DNA of 64,000 nt from Bordetella bronchialis (GCF_001676705.1 NZ_CP016170.1:62001-126000), one strand, 5' to 3'. Positions 24,480 through 33,965 are shown, counted from the stretch's first letter. Notes: generated by a model not told the origin, from the sequence alone. Program-made: numbers and translations.

Positions 24480-25412
24480 ATGCGGATGTTGTTCCTGGGC
24501 GCCGGCGGTACCGGCGGCTATTTCGGCGGACGCGCGGCACAGGCCGGCGTCGACGTCACCTTCCTGGTGCGCGATGCGCGCGCGGCGTCGCTGCGCGAGC
24601 ACGGCCTACGCCTGCGCAGCCCCCGTGGCGATGCCACGATCCGCCCCAAGGTCGCTACGATCAACGACCTCGACGGCCATTACGACGTGATCGTGCTCAG
24701 TTGCAAGGCCTACGACCTGGGCAGCGCCGTCACCGCCATCAGGCCCGCCGTGGGGCCCGGTTCCGCGGTGCTGCCCATCATGAACGGCATGGCGCACTAC
24801 GACGTGCTGGACCATACCTTCGGCGCCCACCGGGTGCTGGGCGGGCTGTGCCAGATCAGCGCCACGCTGGGGCCGGAAGGCGAAATCGTCCATATGGGCG
24901 CCCACGCCAGTTTCCTGTTCGGCGAGCGGGCGGGCGACCCGCGCAGCGAGCGCTGCGTGGCGGTCGAGCAGGCCCTGTCGCGCGCCGATTTTTCGGCGCG
25001 CCTGAGCGAGACCATCCATCAGGATTGCTGGGAAAAATACGTGTTCCTCTGCTCGCTAGCGGCCGGCACCTGCCTGATGCGCGGCTCGGTGGGCGAGATC
25101 GCCTCGACGGCGGATGGCCAGGCCATCATGCTGAACCTGCTCGCCGAAGCGCAGGCGGTGTCGGCCGCGGCCGGCTACCGGGTGCGGCCGCAGGCCGATG
25201 GCGCGGCGCGCAAGCTGTTCACCGACACCGCGTCGCCGGTCACCGCGTCCATGTTCCGCGACCTGCGGCAGGGGCTGCGCGTGGAGGCCGACCACATCGT
25301 CGGCGATATGATCGCCCGTGGCGCCGCCCGCGGCATCGCCACGCCTTATTTGCGCGTGGCTTACTCGCATCTGCAGGTCTACCAGCAGCAGCGGGAGGCC
25401 CAGGCCGCCTGA
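24480..25412 (+). CDS. panE: 2-dehydropantoate 2-reductase family protein
   Basis: The 310-residue NADPH-dependent reductase has the Rossmann motif LFLGAGGTGGYFGGRAAQAG and the ketopantoate reductase signature CWEKYVFLCSLAAGTCL, with the catalytic Lys in DCWEKYVF. The helical C-terminal domain includes GLRVEADHIVGDM. It would reduce ketopantoate to pantoate for coenzyme A synthesis. Many genomes carry several paralogs for other 2-keto acids, so the exact substrate is uncertain. ATG 24480 follows GGAGATAA; an in-frame ATG 12 bases earlier overlaps that site and is less likely. Confidence 0.85.
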   Translation: MRMLFLGAGGTGGYFGGRAAQAGVDVTFLVRDARAASLREHGLRLRSPRGDATIRPKVATINDLDGHYDVIVLSCKAYDLGSAVTAIRPAVGPGSAVLPIMNGMAHYDVLDHTFGAHRVLGGLCQISATLGPEGEIVHMGAHASFLFGERAGDPRSERCVAVEQALSRADFSARLSETIHQDCWEKYVFLCSLAAGTCLMRGSVGEIASTADGQAIMLNLLAEAQAVSAAAGYRVRPQADGAARKLFTDTASPVTASMFRDLRQGLRVEADHIVGDMIARGAARGIATPYLRVAYSHLQVYQQQREAQAA

Positions 25413-25483
25413 GTTTGTTTACACTGGCACGCCGCGGGCGCGCCGCAGGCCCGTCCGCCCGTTTTTATCAGTCCGGAACCAGC

Positions 25484-25933
25484 ATGAAGCTCAAACCTTT
25501 CGCCGCCACTTTCCTGTTCTGCGCGGCCGCATGCCTGTGCGCCACCGCGCAATCGGCGCCGGCCGACAACAAGGCGGTGGTGACGGCGTTCTTCCGCATG
25601 CTGTTCCAGGACAAGAACGTCGACAAGGCGCTGCAGACCTATGTCGACAAGAACCTGATCCAGCACGACCCCTATCTGCCGGACGGCGCCTCGGCCATGG
25701 CCGACTTCTACGGGCCGTACCTGGAACAGCATCCGATGGCCACGGCGGATATCAAGCGCATGATCGCGGAAGACGATCTGGTCGTGGTGCATTCGCTGTG
25801 GAAGGAATCGCCGGAGGACACGGGCCAAGCCGTGGTCGATATCTTCCGCCTGCGCGACGGCAAGATCGTCGAACACTGGGACGTCAGCCAGGACATCCCG
25901 GAAAACCCCGCCAACCGGAACACGATGTTCTAG
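25484..25933 (+). CDS. Secreted SnoaL/NTF2-like protein
   Basis: The 149-residue protein has a signal peptide (FAATFLFCAAACLCATAQSA). The SnoaL-type domain shows AVVTAFFRMLFQDKNVDKAL, YVDKNLIQHDPYLPDG and the closing strand VVDIFRLRDGKIVEHWDVSQ. The HDP and EHWD motifs are typical of the predicted SnoaL-like aldol condensation/epoxide-handling group. Export means it works in the periplasm, unusual for polyketide cyclases. Substrate and role are unknown. It lies 70 bases after the panE-type gene and may be cotranscribed with it. Confidence 0.8.
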   Translation: MKLKPFAATFLFCAAACLCATAQSAPADNKAVVTAFFRMLFQDKNVDKALQTYVDKNLIQHDPYLPDGASAMADFYGPYLEQHPMATADIKRMIAEDDLVVVHSLWKESPEDTGQAVVDIFRLRDGKIVEHWDVSQDIPENPANRNTMF

Positions 25934-25979
25934 CCGCGGCGCCGCGCCGGCACCGCCACGGCGCGCCAACCACCATGGA

Positions 25980-26519
25980 ATGCAAGGCATGCCGGCTTCT
26001 CCCGCGCGACCGTTTTCCCTGTACCTGGCCGGGCCCGACGTATTCCGGCCGGATGCCGTGGCCCATGGCGAGCGCCTGAAGGCCCTGTGCGCCGAACATG
26101 GCCTGCAGGGCTTGTATCCCCTGGACAAGGCCGGCCCCGCGCACTTGAGCGGGCGCCATCTGGCGGCCTGGATCTATCGCGCCAACATCGCCTTGATAGG
26201 CCGCGCCGACGGCGTGCTCGCGAACCTCAACCCCTTCCGCGGGGCGGAACCGGACTCCGGCACCGCCTTCGAGGTCGGCTATGCGATCGCGCTGGGCAAG
26301 CCGGTGTGGGCGTATACGTCTGTCGAAAGCTCCATCGTCGAGCAGGTGGCCGTGGGCAAATCCGCGGACGGCCATGCGCACATCGATGCGCGTGGCGATA
26401 CCGTCGAAGACTTCGGCATGAACCTCAACCTGATGCTGGCTTGCAGCGCGACCGTCGTGGTGGGCGACGTGGCGGCCTGCCTGGCCCGCGTCGCGCGGGA
26501 CCTGGCCTCGCGGTCCTGA
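25980..26519 (+). CDS. Nucleoside 2-deoxyribosyltransferase
   Basis: The 179-residue protein begins with SLYLAGPDVFRPDA, the family's nucleotide-sugar loop. It carries ANLNPFRGAEPDSGTAFEVGYA, where the Glu of AFEVG is the catalytic nucleophile, and the late segment DFGMNLNLMLACSATVV. These enzymes exchange bases between deoxynucleosides in salvage or degrade them. The start is ATG 25980 or ATG 25989; neither has a clear ribosome site. The gene lies 46 bases after the SnoaL-like gene in the same direction. Confidence 0.85.
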   Translation: MQGMPASPARPFSLYLAGPDVFRPDAVAHGERLKALCAEHGLQGLYPLDKAGPAHLSGRHLAAWIYRANIALIGRADGVLANLNPFRGAEPDSGTAFEVGYAIALGKPVWAYTSVESSIVEQVAVGKSADGHAHIDARGDTVEDFGMNLNLMLACSATVVVGDVAACLARVARDLASRS

Positions 26520-26600
26520 TCTGGCGGCATGGCGCCCTATGCGGCGATCCCGCGGATGGGAAAGCGGAGGACGGCGGTTCGTCGCCCCCCGGGACCGCGC

Positions 26601-27317
26601 TCAGGCCGCCTGCGATTCCAGTTCCATCGACGGCGCTTCCTGCGTTTCCAGGCCGCGGCGGTAGTCCGCCAGTTCGGCGATGGTCAGCGCGACCAGGCCA
26701 TGCCTGGCGGCATAGCGGTCGATGGCCTCGCCCCGCGTCATCGTGCCGTCGTCGTTCATCAGTTCGCACAGCACGGCGGCGGGACGCAGGCCGGCCAGGA
26801 TGGCCAGGTCGACGGAGCCTTCGGTGTGGCCGCGACGGGCCAGGACGCCGCCCGGCTGGGCGCGCAGCGGGAAGACGTGGCCGGGGCTGACGACATCGCC
26901 GGCCCGGGCCTGCGGGGCGATGGCCGCGCGTATCGTGGTGACGCGGTCCCTGGCGGAAACGCCGGTGCTGACGCCATCGCGCGCCTCGATGGAGACCGTG
27001 AAGGCGGTGCCGTGGCGGCTTTCGTTGCGGGCCGTCATGGGCGGCAGCGCCAGGCGGTCCAGGGTTTCGTCGTTCAGGCACAGGCAGACGATGCCGCTGC
27101 AATCGCGGATCAGCTGGGCCATGACGGGGACCGTGATCTTGTCGGCGGCGACGATAAGATCCGCCTCGTTCTCGCGGTCGTCGTCATCCAGCAGGATGAC
27201 GGGACGGCCCAGGCGCATATGGTGCAGGGCGCGCGCCAGCCGCATGGGGAAGGGTTGCGCGAAGATGGACGGTGCGTGCCGGTTGGCGGCGGTGGGGTAG
27301 GACGATGCTTGGGACAT
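26601..27317 (-). CDS. ribB: 3,4-dihydroxy-2-butanone-4-phosphate synthase
   Basis: The 238-residue RibB has the metal and substrate motif [77 protein letters not shown] and the closing ELMNDDGTM. It makes the four-carbon unit of riboflavin from ribulose 5-phosphate. It ends after this domain, with no GTP cyclohydrolase II fusion. An FMN riboswitch lies directly upstream, the usual control of a stand-alone ribB. The start is ATG 27317. Confidence 0.95.
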   Translation of the reverse strand: MSQASSYPTAANRHAPSIFAQPFPMRLARALHHMRLGRPVILLDDDDRENEADLIVAADKITVPVMAQLIRDCSGIVCLCLNDETLDRLALPPMTARNESRHGTAFTVSIEARDGVSTGVSARDRVTTIRAAIAPQARAGDVVSPGHVFPLRAQPGGVLARRGHTEGSVDLAILAGLRPAAVLCELMNDDGTMTRGEAIDRYAARHGLVALTIAELADYRRGLETQEAPSMELESQAA

Positions 27318-27426
27318 TGAAACGCTCTCGCGGAAAAGTTGGGCGAAAAACGTTCCAGGGCTATGGAGCCAAACGCAAAACCGCGTGCGCGCCTCGGCGC
27401 GCGGGGTACGGAAGTGTGCCGGCACA

Positions 27427-27576
27427 TCTTCTCTCATCCGGACTATGACCGTCGGCTCTGGAATCTGACCAGATCTGCTGACCCCGCCGACCGTTGCCGG
27501 ACCGCGGGCGCTCGCGGGCTTGCCACTTTGCATGGCCTACCGCCGGTGGGGAATTTCACCCCGCCCTGAAGACGTA
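27427..27576 (-). promoter_or_regulatory. FMN riboswitch (RFN element) of ribB
   Basis: Read on the minus strand, the leader contains the conserved RFN blocks in order: GTCTTCAGGGCGGGGTGAAA, TTCCCCACCGGCGGTA, AGCCCGCGAGC, GGTCAGCAGATCTGGT, CCAGAGCCGACGGTCATAGT and CCGGATGAGAGAAGATG. It ends about 110 bases before ribB, leaving room for the expression platform. FMN binding would shut off ribB. Confidence 0.95.
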
Positions 27577-27798
27577 CTGCATGCCGCGGGTAGCGGCATG
27601 GCCGCATTGTATGCCATCGCATGCGCAAGGTCCGCGGAAGGCCGCACTGTGCCGAGGGGTAAGGGCGGCGGAACGCGCCCTAACGGCGTTCCGGCGCGTT
27701 TGGCAGGAGATTGAAATCCCGGGCGGCGGGCATAGCAGCGGCAGGCATGCGGCGATCGTCCACAGGCAACGGCGCAAGCCCGGATAAGCGATATTCAT
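27556..27798 (-). CDS. Putative small secreted protein downstream of the propeller gene
   Basis: An 80-codon frame starts at ATG 27798 with GGAGG nine bases upstream, 33 bases after the stop of the propeller gene on the same strand. The N-terminus (GLRRCLWTIAACLPLLC) looks like a signal peptide or lipoprotein-like leader. The remainder is Arg/Ala/Cys-rich with no recognisable domain. The 3' end runs about 20 bases into the FMN riboswitch. The ribosome site is its only strong support, so it may be spurious. Confidence 0.3.
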   Translation of the reverse strand: MNIAYPGLRRCLWTIAACLPLLCPPPGISISCQTRRNAVRARSAALTPRHSAAFRGPCACDGIQCGHAATRGMQYVFRAG

Positions 27799-27830
27799 GG
27801 CGCGCGACCCTCCATTCGCCGGCATGCCGG

Positions 27831-29147
27831 CTATGCGGTGGGCCACAACACCGTAATACCGCCGTCCCCGTCTCCGTAGTCGCCATCCTGGAAGCCGTCG
27901 CTGCCCCCCTTCCAACCGTAGACGATCATGTCCAGCTTGCCGTTGTTGTCCCATAGTTGGCAGATTTGCTCACGCTGAACCGTGGTCTGGCCGTCCTGGA
28001 TGGGGCCCATGAAGTTCCCCGCCAGCCATGCGATGGCGTTCGGACCCTGATTCATGTTGTCCCTGCCCCATTCCGCTTTCCCCTTCAGGGTGCTGCCCTT
28101 GAAGAACGTGAAAAGCATCATGCCGAGCGCGCCGCCCGTCGCGTAGGCTTCGCACAATTCCTTGCGGCCCTTGCCGCGGAAATCCCCCAGCACGAAACCG
28201 ACGGGCGGCGGCGGGGTGCTCGAGACGTAGTACCTGCGCGCGCCCGGGCCGCGTGCGCATTTGCCCGCGAAGTATTCGTACAGCGAGGCCCCTACGCTGC
28301 TGCTGTCGCTCCACCAGTGGCACATCTCGGTCCAGCCATCTTCATTGACATCTCCGATGAACCAGCCCGAGCCCGCCGTGGAGGCTTCCGCATCCATGAA
28401 CCAACCCGGGTACGTCGGTACGGTTGTATGCATGCCATCTTCCGCCCACATATAGAAGATGATGGCCAGCTTGCCGCCGTTATCCCATAGCTGGCAGATC
28501 TCGGCCTTGCCATCGCCGTTGACGTCGCCGATCAGCCACGTCAGGGCATTGGGACCCTGCCCCATATCGTCCTGCTGCCATATCGTCCATATCTTTTTTA
28601 TGTCGTGGTCGTCCCAGCCGTAGACGATCATGCCCAGGTTGCCGTTGTCGGCGTTCTTGTATTGTTGGCAGATCTCGGCCTTGCCATCGCCGTTGACGTC
28701 GCCGATCAGCCAGCTGACGGCGTTGGGCCCCTGGCCCATGTCGTCGTTCTGCTTCAGCACGGCCATGTCGGTGCCGTTCCAGCCGTAGACGACCATCCCG
28801 AGCTTGCCATTGCCGTTCTTGTATTGCTGGCAGATCTCGGCCTTGCCGTCGCCATTGACATCGCCGATCAGCCAGTTGATGGCGTTGGGCCCCTGGCCCA
28901 TGTCGTCGTTCTGCTTCAGCACGACCATGTCGGTGCCGTTCCAGCCGTAGACGATTATCCCGAGCTTGCCATTGCTGTTCGTGTATTGCTGGCAGATCTC
29001 GGCCTTGCCATCGCCATTGACATCGCCGACCAGCCAGCTGACGGCATTCGGGCCCTCGCCCATGTCGGGCGATTGGATGAGCCGCGTGGACGTCGAGGGT
29101 GGGTTGGCGCCGGCATCCTTGACCGACCGGTGGTGATCGCTCGCCAT
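27831..29147 (-). CDS. Seven-bladed FG-GAP/VCBS-type beta-propeller protein
   Basis: The 438-residue protein consists of seven repeats of about 50-60 residues. Blades 1-4 and 7 are close copies of DMGQGPNAVSWLIGDVNGDG followed by KAEICQQYKN...LGMIVYGW; blades 5 and 6 are diverged. Each good blade has a DVNGDGKAE loop like the calcium-binding loops of FG-GAP propellers and an EICQ cysteine. There is no signal peptide or membrane helix. GGGAGA precedes ATG 29147. Soluble lectin-like or adhesive proteins have this build, but binding is not proven. The DNA repeats could recombine and change blade number. Confidence 0.8.
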   Translation of the reverse strand: MASDHHRSVKDAGANPPSTSTRLIQSPDMGEGPNAVSWLVGDVNGDGKAEICQQYTNSNGKLGIIVYGWNGTDMVVLKQNDDMGQGPNAINWLIGDVNGDGKAEICQQYKNGNGKLGMVVYGWNGTDMAVLKQNDDMGQGPNAVSWLIGDVNGDGKAEICQQYKNADNGNLGMIVYGWDDHDIKKIWTIWQQDDMGQGPNALTWLIGDVNGDGKAEICQLWDNGGKLAIIFYMWAEDGMHTTVPTYPGWFMDAEASTAGSGWFIGDVNEDGWTEMCHWWSDSSSVGASLYEYFAGKCARGPGARRYYVSSTPPPPVGFVLGDFRGKGRKELCEAYATGGALGMMLFTFFKGSTLKGKAEWGRDNMNQGPNAIAWLAGNFMGPIQDGQTTVQREQICQLWDNNGKLDMIVYGWKGGSDGFQDGDYGDGDGGITVLWPTA

Positions 29148-29388
29148 GTCTGCTGTCTCCCGATGGGTGCGGGCATGGCGGGATGCCGCCGCGGCGCCCC
29201 CATGCTGACCGTCGCATGGTAGGGGCGTCGCGCTTCGGGTACTTCTACTTTTCCGGCGATCGGTTTTGATTTACGGGTGGCCCGGCTGGCCCGGGTGGGG
29301 CCGCGGCCGGCCCGCCGGCGCATCCCGGCAGACCGCATGGCGCGCTGGTTTCGGCCTTCGCCATGCAAGAAGACAGGCGGTCCGCGGC

Positions 29389-29880
29389 CTAGTCTTTCTT
29401 TTTCTTCTTTTTCTTTTCAGGCAGGGCCAGCATGGTGCCCCGGCATTCCGGCGCGCCGCACAGGCATTTGTAGCCTTCCTTCATGGCCTTGGTGATCTTG
29501 CCGTCCAGCACCAGCCCATAGTCGTAGAAGAGCTCTTCGCCGCGCTTGATGTCGCGCAGGGCATGGATATAGACGCGCTTGCCGCCGCTGCCTTCCTGCG
29601 ACTCGCAGTTGGGCGCGCAGCTGTGGTTGATCCAGCGGGCGTCGTTGCCATGGTCGCCCCCGTCGATCACCTTGCCGGAGGACAGCGAGAAAAAGAACGT
29701 GTGGAAAGGATCGTCCGGGTTGGTCGGATGGCGGCGGTCCGCTTCCTTGGCGCTGATGCGCTTGCCACCGTATTCCAGGATGCGGGTGCCGGCGGGTATC
29801 TTGCGCGCCGCGAAGACGCCGTTGCCGTGCAGCTTGGAACGCCGCACGACGTGCCAGGGTTTGGGGGTTGCTTCGGTCAT
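29389..29880 (-). CDS. SET-domain protein lysine methyltransferase
   Basis: The 163-residue protein is almost only a SET domain. SKLHGNGVFAARKIPAGTRI gives the AdoMet site, ARWINHSCAPNCESQ gives the NHSC pseudoknot motif, and RGEELFYDYGLV gives the catalytic Tyr. A post-SET zinc-like cluster follows (YKCLCGAPECRGT). It ends in a run of lysines, KKKKKKKKD, encoded by an A/T-rich tract unlike the rest of the gene. Bacterial SET enzymes methylate unknown proteins. The 240-base gap to the propeller gene shows no gene. Confidence 0.88.
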   Translation of the reverse strand: MTEATPKPWHVVRRSKLHGNGVFAARKIPAGTRILEYGGKRISAKEADRRHPTNPDDPFHTFFFSLSSGKVIDGGDHGNDARWINHSCAPNCESQEGSGGKRVYIHALRDIKRGEELFYDYGLVLDGKITKAMKEGYKCLCGAPECRGTMLALPEKKKKKKKD

Positions 29881-29959
29881 GTCCAGCCAGGTTCCGCGCG
29901 CCGGCGCGGTAAGGGGGTAGCCGCTCGCGGAAGGTGCGATCGGTCGAAGTGACGGGGGA

Positions 29960-30433
29960 TTATATCGGCGCGGGCGGCGTCAGCGGCAGCATGGATTCCT
30001 TCAGGCGGCGCAGGACGAAACTGGACTTGCTGTGCCTTATGCCGGGTATGCGGTAGAGCTGCTCGCGCAGCAGGCGCTCGTAGTCGCGCGTATCGCGCAC
30101 GGCTATGCGGATGGAGTAGTCGTAGTCGCCGGACACCAGGAAGGCTTCCAGCACCTCCGGTATGCGGGCCAGCGCGCGGCCGAACTCGTACAGGGTTTCC
30201 TCGCTGTGGCTTTCCAGGGTGACATGGACGATGACCGTGTCCATGAAGCCGAGCGCCGCGGGGTCGATATTGACCGTATAGCCGCGGATGACACCCGCGG
30301 TTTCCATCCGCTTGATGCGATTCCAGCATGGCGTGGACGACAGCCCGACCGCGGCGCCGATTTCGTTGAGACTGGCGCGGGCGTTGTCCTGCAGCACCCG
30401 CAGAATGGCCAAGTCGAATTTGTCCAGACGCAT
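29960..30433 (-). CDS. Lrp/AsnC-family transcriptional regulator
   Basis: The 157-residue protein has the N-terminal Lrp helix-turn-helix (LDKFDLAILRVLQDNARASL, then IGAAVGLSSTPCWNRIKRME) and a C-terminal RAM ligand domain (VIVHVTLESHSEETLYEFG). It is divergent from the acetolactate synthase-like gene with a gap of 104 bases that is AT-rich for this genome. Lrp regulators commonly control amino acid genes, so it most likely controls that neighbour and itself. Confidence 0.9.
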   Translation of the reverse strand: MRLDKFDLAILRVLQDNARASLNEIGAAVGLSSTPCWNRIKRMETAGVIRGYTVNIDPAALGFMDTVIVHVTLESHSEETLYEFGRALARIPEVLEAFLVSGDYDYSIRIAVRDTRDYERLLREQLYRIPGIRHSKSSFVLRRLKESMLPLTPPAPI

Positions 30434-30537
30434 TTTCTTCGATCCTTCGATTTATAGGACGAATTTACTGCGTTTTTGCGCCAAAGCTAGAAAAACAAGA
30501 TAAAAATTCCGACGAATCTTCCCTAAGATGATGTCCT

Positions 30538-32352
30538 ATGAACGACCGTCTTCCTTCCCGGGCTTTGACTGGTGCCGACGCCGGCGGCACTCCTCCTGTG
30601 GCCAACGGCGCCCGCATCCTGCTGGAAACGCTTATCGCCCACGGGGTCGATACGATCTTCGGCTATCCGGGAGGGGCGCTGCTGCCGCTGTACGACGCCC
30701 TGTACGCCGAGCCGCGCTTGCGCCACGTGCTGGTTCGCCATGAGCAGGCGGCCGTGCATGCGGCCGAAGGCTACGCCCGCAGTACCGGCCGCACCGGCGT
30801 GGTGCTGGTCACCTCCGGGCCCGGCATGGCCAATACCACTTCGGGCTTGCTGGATGCGATGTGCGACTCCATCCCCGTGCTGTGCATCAGCGGCCAGGTC
30901 GCCACGGCGGCCATCGGCACGGACGCATTCCAGGAATGCGATGCCATCGGTATTTCGCGGCCGGTCACCAAATGGAATACGCAGATCATGCGCGTGGACG
31001 CGGTAGCCGATACGGTGGCCCGTGCCTTGACGTTGACGCGCCAGGGCCGTCCGGGGCCCGTATTGGTCGACTTTCCCAAGGATGTGCAACTGGCCCTGCC
31101 CGCCGACCAGGACGAGACGCTGCCGGCCGACGAGCGCCATGGCGTGACGGCCTTGCGGGCGCGGCGCCAGGCCGCCAAGGCCAGCTTCAAGGTGCCGCAA
31201 AGCGCCGTGCGCCGCGCCGCCGACCTGATCGCGCAGGCACGGCGGCCGGTGTTCTACGGCGGCGGCGGGCTGATCAATGCGGGCCCCGAGGCCTGCGCGG
31301 CCTTCACGGACCTGGTGCGGCAGACCGGCGCGCCCTGCACCCTGACCTTGATGGGCCTGGGTGCGTTCCCGGCCTCGGATCATCGATTCCTGGGCATGCT
31401 GGGCATGCACGGCACGCTGGAGGCCAACCTGGCCATGCATCACGCCGACCTGATCGTTTGCGTGGGGGCACGGTTCGACGACCGCATCACGGGGCGCCTG
31501 GCGGACTTTTGCCCGCACGCCCGCAAAATCCATATCGATATCGACCCGGCGTCCATCAACAAGGTGGTGCGGGTGGACGTGGCGATGGTGGGCGATTGCC
31601 TGCCGCTGGTCGATGCCTTGCGGCAGGCGCTGGCGGACCGCGCGCCGCCGGCCGCGCAGCTGGAAACCTGGTGGCATCGCATCGAGCGCTGGCGCGCCAA
31701 GGATTGCCTGCGCGTGGCGCCGCGCGATGACGCCATCCTGCCGCAGCAGCTGATGTCGCGCCTGGATGCCGCCTTGGCGGGCCGCGACGCGGTCGTCTCC
31801 ACCGACGTGGGGCAGCACCAGATGTGGGCCGCCCAATACCTGAAATTCGATGCGCCCAACCGCTGGTTGACCTCCGGCGGCGCCGGCACGATGGGCTATG
31901 GCCTGCCCGCGGCGATTGGCGCGCAGATCGCCCATCCGGAACGCACGGTGGTCTGCGTCAGCGGGGATGCCTCGGTGCTGATGAATATCCAGGAGCTGTC
32001 CACGGCCGTGCAGCACGATGCGCCGGTCAAGGTCGTGCTGTGCAATAACGGCTACATGGGCATGGTGCGCCAATGGCAGGAGCTGATCCACGGCGGGCGC
32101 TACAGCCACAGCTACAACGCGTCGCTGCCGGACTTCGTCGCCGTGGCCAAGGCCTTCGGCTGGAATGCCGCCCGCGTGACCGATCCCGCGCGGCTGGATG
32201 ACGCCCTGGCGCAATGCCTGGACAGCCGCGGCCCGTACTTCCTGGACGTCTGCGTGGCGGAGCAGGAAAACTGCTATCCCATGATGCCGGCGGGATACGG
32301 CCATCACCGCATGATGCTGGCCGGCGGGGTCTGGTACGAGGACGAGGCCTGA
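30538..32352 (+). CDS. Acetolactate synthase large-subunit-like TPP enzyme
   Basis: The 604-residue thiamine-diphosphate enzyme has the N-terminal domain [20 protein letters not shown], the activating Glu in [17 protein letters not shown], and [12 protein letters not shown] in the middle domain. The C-terminal TPP/metal motif is [15 protein letters not shown] ... [19 protein letters not shown]. These are hallmarks of biosynthetic AHAS (IlvB/IlvI) rather than of pyruvate oxidase or oxalyl-CoA decarboxylase. No regulatory small subunit follows. The main ilvIH copy is presumably elsewhere, so this may be a specialised paralog controlled by the adjacent Lrp. Confidence 0.85.
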   Translation: MNDRLPSRALTGADAGGTPPVANGARILLETLIAHGVDTIFGYPGGALLPLYDALYAEPRLRHVLVRHEQAAVHAAEGYARSTGRTGVVLVTSGPGMANTTSGLLDAMCDSIPVLCISGQVATAAIGTDAFQECDAIGISRPVTKWNTQIMRVDAVADTVARALTLTRQGRPGPVLVDFPKDVQLALPADQDETLPADERHGVTALRARRQAAKASFKVPQSAVRRAADLIAQARRPVFYGGGGLINAGPEACAAFTDLVRQTGAPCTLTLMGLGAFPASDHRFLGMLGMHGTLEANLAMHHADLIVCVGARFDDRITGRLADFCPHARKIHIDIDPASINKVVRVDVAMVGDCLPLVDALRQALADRAPPAAQLETWWHRIERWRAKDCLRVAPRDDAILPQQLMSRLDAALAGRDAVVSTDVGQHQMWAAQYLKFDAPNRWLTSGGAGTMGYGLPAAIGAQIAHPERTVVCVSGDASVLMNIQELSTAVQHDAPVKVVLCNNGYMGMVRQWQELIHGGRYSHSYNASLPDFVAVAKAFGWNAARVTDPARLDDALAQCLDSRGPYFLDVCVAEQENCYPMMPAGYGHHRMMLAGGVWYEDEA

Positions 32353-32487
32353 TCCGCATCGCGGCATATCGGCGATGCGGGCACCGCCGCGCGTGCCATT
32401 GCCGCCGCGGCGCGCAGGCCGTTCACGACACCGCCAGCGATGCAGGGACGGCGGCTCTCCGCGCCGCGCCCCCGGGGTCCTCCAGGC

Positions 32488-33921
32488 TCAGTCGTGCTTG
32501 ATCGAAATGGTCTTCAGCACGGTAAAGCCGTACAGCGCCTCGAAGCCTTTTTCGCGGCCGTGGCCGCTGGCCTTCACGCCGCCGAAGGGCAGCTCGATGC
32601 CGCCGCCCGCGCCGTAGTTATTGATGAAGACCTGTCCCGCCCGCACCTTGCGCGCCATGCGCAGCTGGCGGCCGCCGTCGCGGGTCCACACGCTGGCCAC
32701 CAGGCCGTAATCCGTGGCGTTGGCGATGCGCACGGCATCCGCCTCGTCCTCGAAGGGAATGGCCGCCAGCACCGGCCCGAACACTTCGTCGCGCGCCAGG
32801 CGATGGTCCAGCGGCACGTCGCGCAATAGCGTCGGGACCTGGTAGAAACCGCCCGCCGGGGCGCCGTCGCTCAGCTTGCCCTGCGCCACGGTGGCGATGC
32901 CGTCGGCGCCAGCCTGCGCCAGGAAATCGGCGACGCGCGCCTGCTGGGTCTTGCGGATCAGCGGGCCGCAGTCCAGGTCGGCCTCCGCCGGGCCGGTACG
33001 CAGGCTGGCAAAGGCGGCGCCGACTTTCTCCAGCACTTGTTCGTACACGCTGCGCTGCACCAGCAGGCGGCTGCCGGCGGAGCAGGTCTGGCCCGCGTTC
33101 TGCACGATGGCGTTGAGCACCACGGGCAGCATGGCGTCGAAGTCCGCGTCGGCGAAGACGATTTGCGGCGATTTTCCGCCCAGCTCTGTGGTGACCGGCG
33201 TGTGGTTGGCCGCCGCCGTCTGCGTCACCAGGATGCCGATGGCGGGCGATCCGGTAAAGGAAATATGGTCGATGCCGGGATGCCGCGCCAACGCGTCGCC
33301 CGCTTCATGGCCGTATCCGGTGACCACATTGATGGCGCCGGGCGGGAACCCGACTTCGGCGGCCAGCTCGGCGATGCGCAGTACCGACAGGCAGGCGTCC
33401 TCGGCCGGCTTGACCACGCAGGCGTTGCCGGCGGCCAGGGCGCCGCCCACGCTGCGGCCGAAGATCTGCAGCGGATAGTTCCACGGCACGATGTGTCCCG
33501 TCACGCCATGCGGCTCGCGCAGCGTCAGGACGGTATAGCCGTTCTGGTAGGGCAGCGTTTCGCCATGCAGCTTGTCCGCCGCGCCGCCGTAGAACTCGAA
33601 ATAGCGGGCGATGGCCGTGACGTCGGCGCGCGCCTGCCTGGTGGGCTTGCCGCAATCGCGCGATTCCAGGGCGGCCAGTTCGTCGAAATGGTCCATGACC
33701 CGCAGCGACAGTTTCAGCAGCAACCGCCCCCGCTCGGCGGCCGTCAAGGCGCCCCAGGCGCCTTCGTAGGCGCGCCGCGCCGCCTTCACGGCCAGGTCGA
33801 TATCGTTGGCGTTGCCGCGCGGGATGGCGTCGAATTCGCGTCCCGTGGACGGGTCGATGACGGGGATGAACTCGCCGTTGGAGGACGGTACGGGGCGATT
33901 GTCGATGAAATGCTGCTGCAT
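32488..33921 (-). CDS. NAD-dependent aldehyde dehydrogenase
   Basis: The 477-residue enzyme of the betaine/aminoaldehyde dehydrogenase type shows the cofactor segment VTGHIVPWNYPLQIFGRSVG, FTGSPAIGILVT, general-base Glu in TTELGGKSPQIVFADADFD and catalytic Cys in NAGQTCSAGSRLLV. The C-terminal dimerisation motif is GRQLRMARKVRAGQVFINNY. It oxidises an aldehyde to an acid in the cytoplasm; the substrate is not set by the motifs. It is a stand-alone gene that converges on the acetolactate synthase gene and lies downstream of topB on the same strand. Confidence 0.9.
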   Translation of the reverse strand: MQQHFIDNRPVPSSNGEFIPVIDPSTGREFDAIPRGNANDIDLAVKAARRAYEGAWGALTAAERGRLLLKLSLRVMDHFDELAALESRDCGKPTRQARADVTAIARYFEFYGGAADKLHGETLPYQNGYTVLTLREPHGVTGHIVPWNYPLQIFGRSVGGALAAGNACVVKPAEDACLSVLRIAELAAEVGFPPGAINVVTGYGHEAGDALARHPGIDHISFTGSPAIGILVTQTAAANHTPVTTELGGKSPQIVFADADFDAMLPVVLNAIVQNAGQTCSAGSRLLVQRSVYEQVLEKVGAAFASLRTGPAEADLDCGPLIRKTQQARVADFLAQAGADGIATVAQGKLSDGAPAGGFYQVPTLLRDVPLDHRLARDEVFGPVLAAIPFEDEADAVRIANATDYGLVASVWTRDGGRQLRMARKVRAGQVFINNYGAGGGIELPFGGVKASGHGREKGFEALYGFTVLKTISIKHD

Positions 33922-33965
33922 GGTGCTCGGTCTCCTTCCTGTTTTATCTGCCCCGGAATTTCCGG

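Noticed and set aside
28600..29060. Regular DNA repeats resembling a CRISPR array
   Set aside because: The repeats are about 150-160 bases, in frame, and encode propeller blades; there are no spacers.
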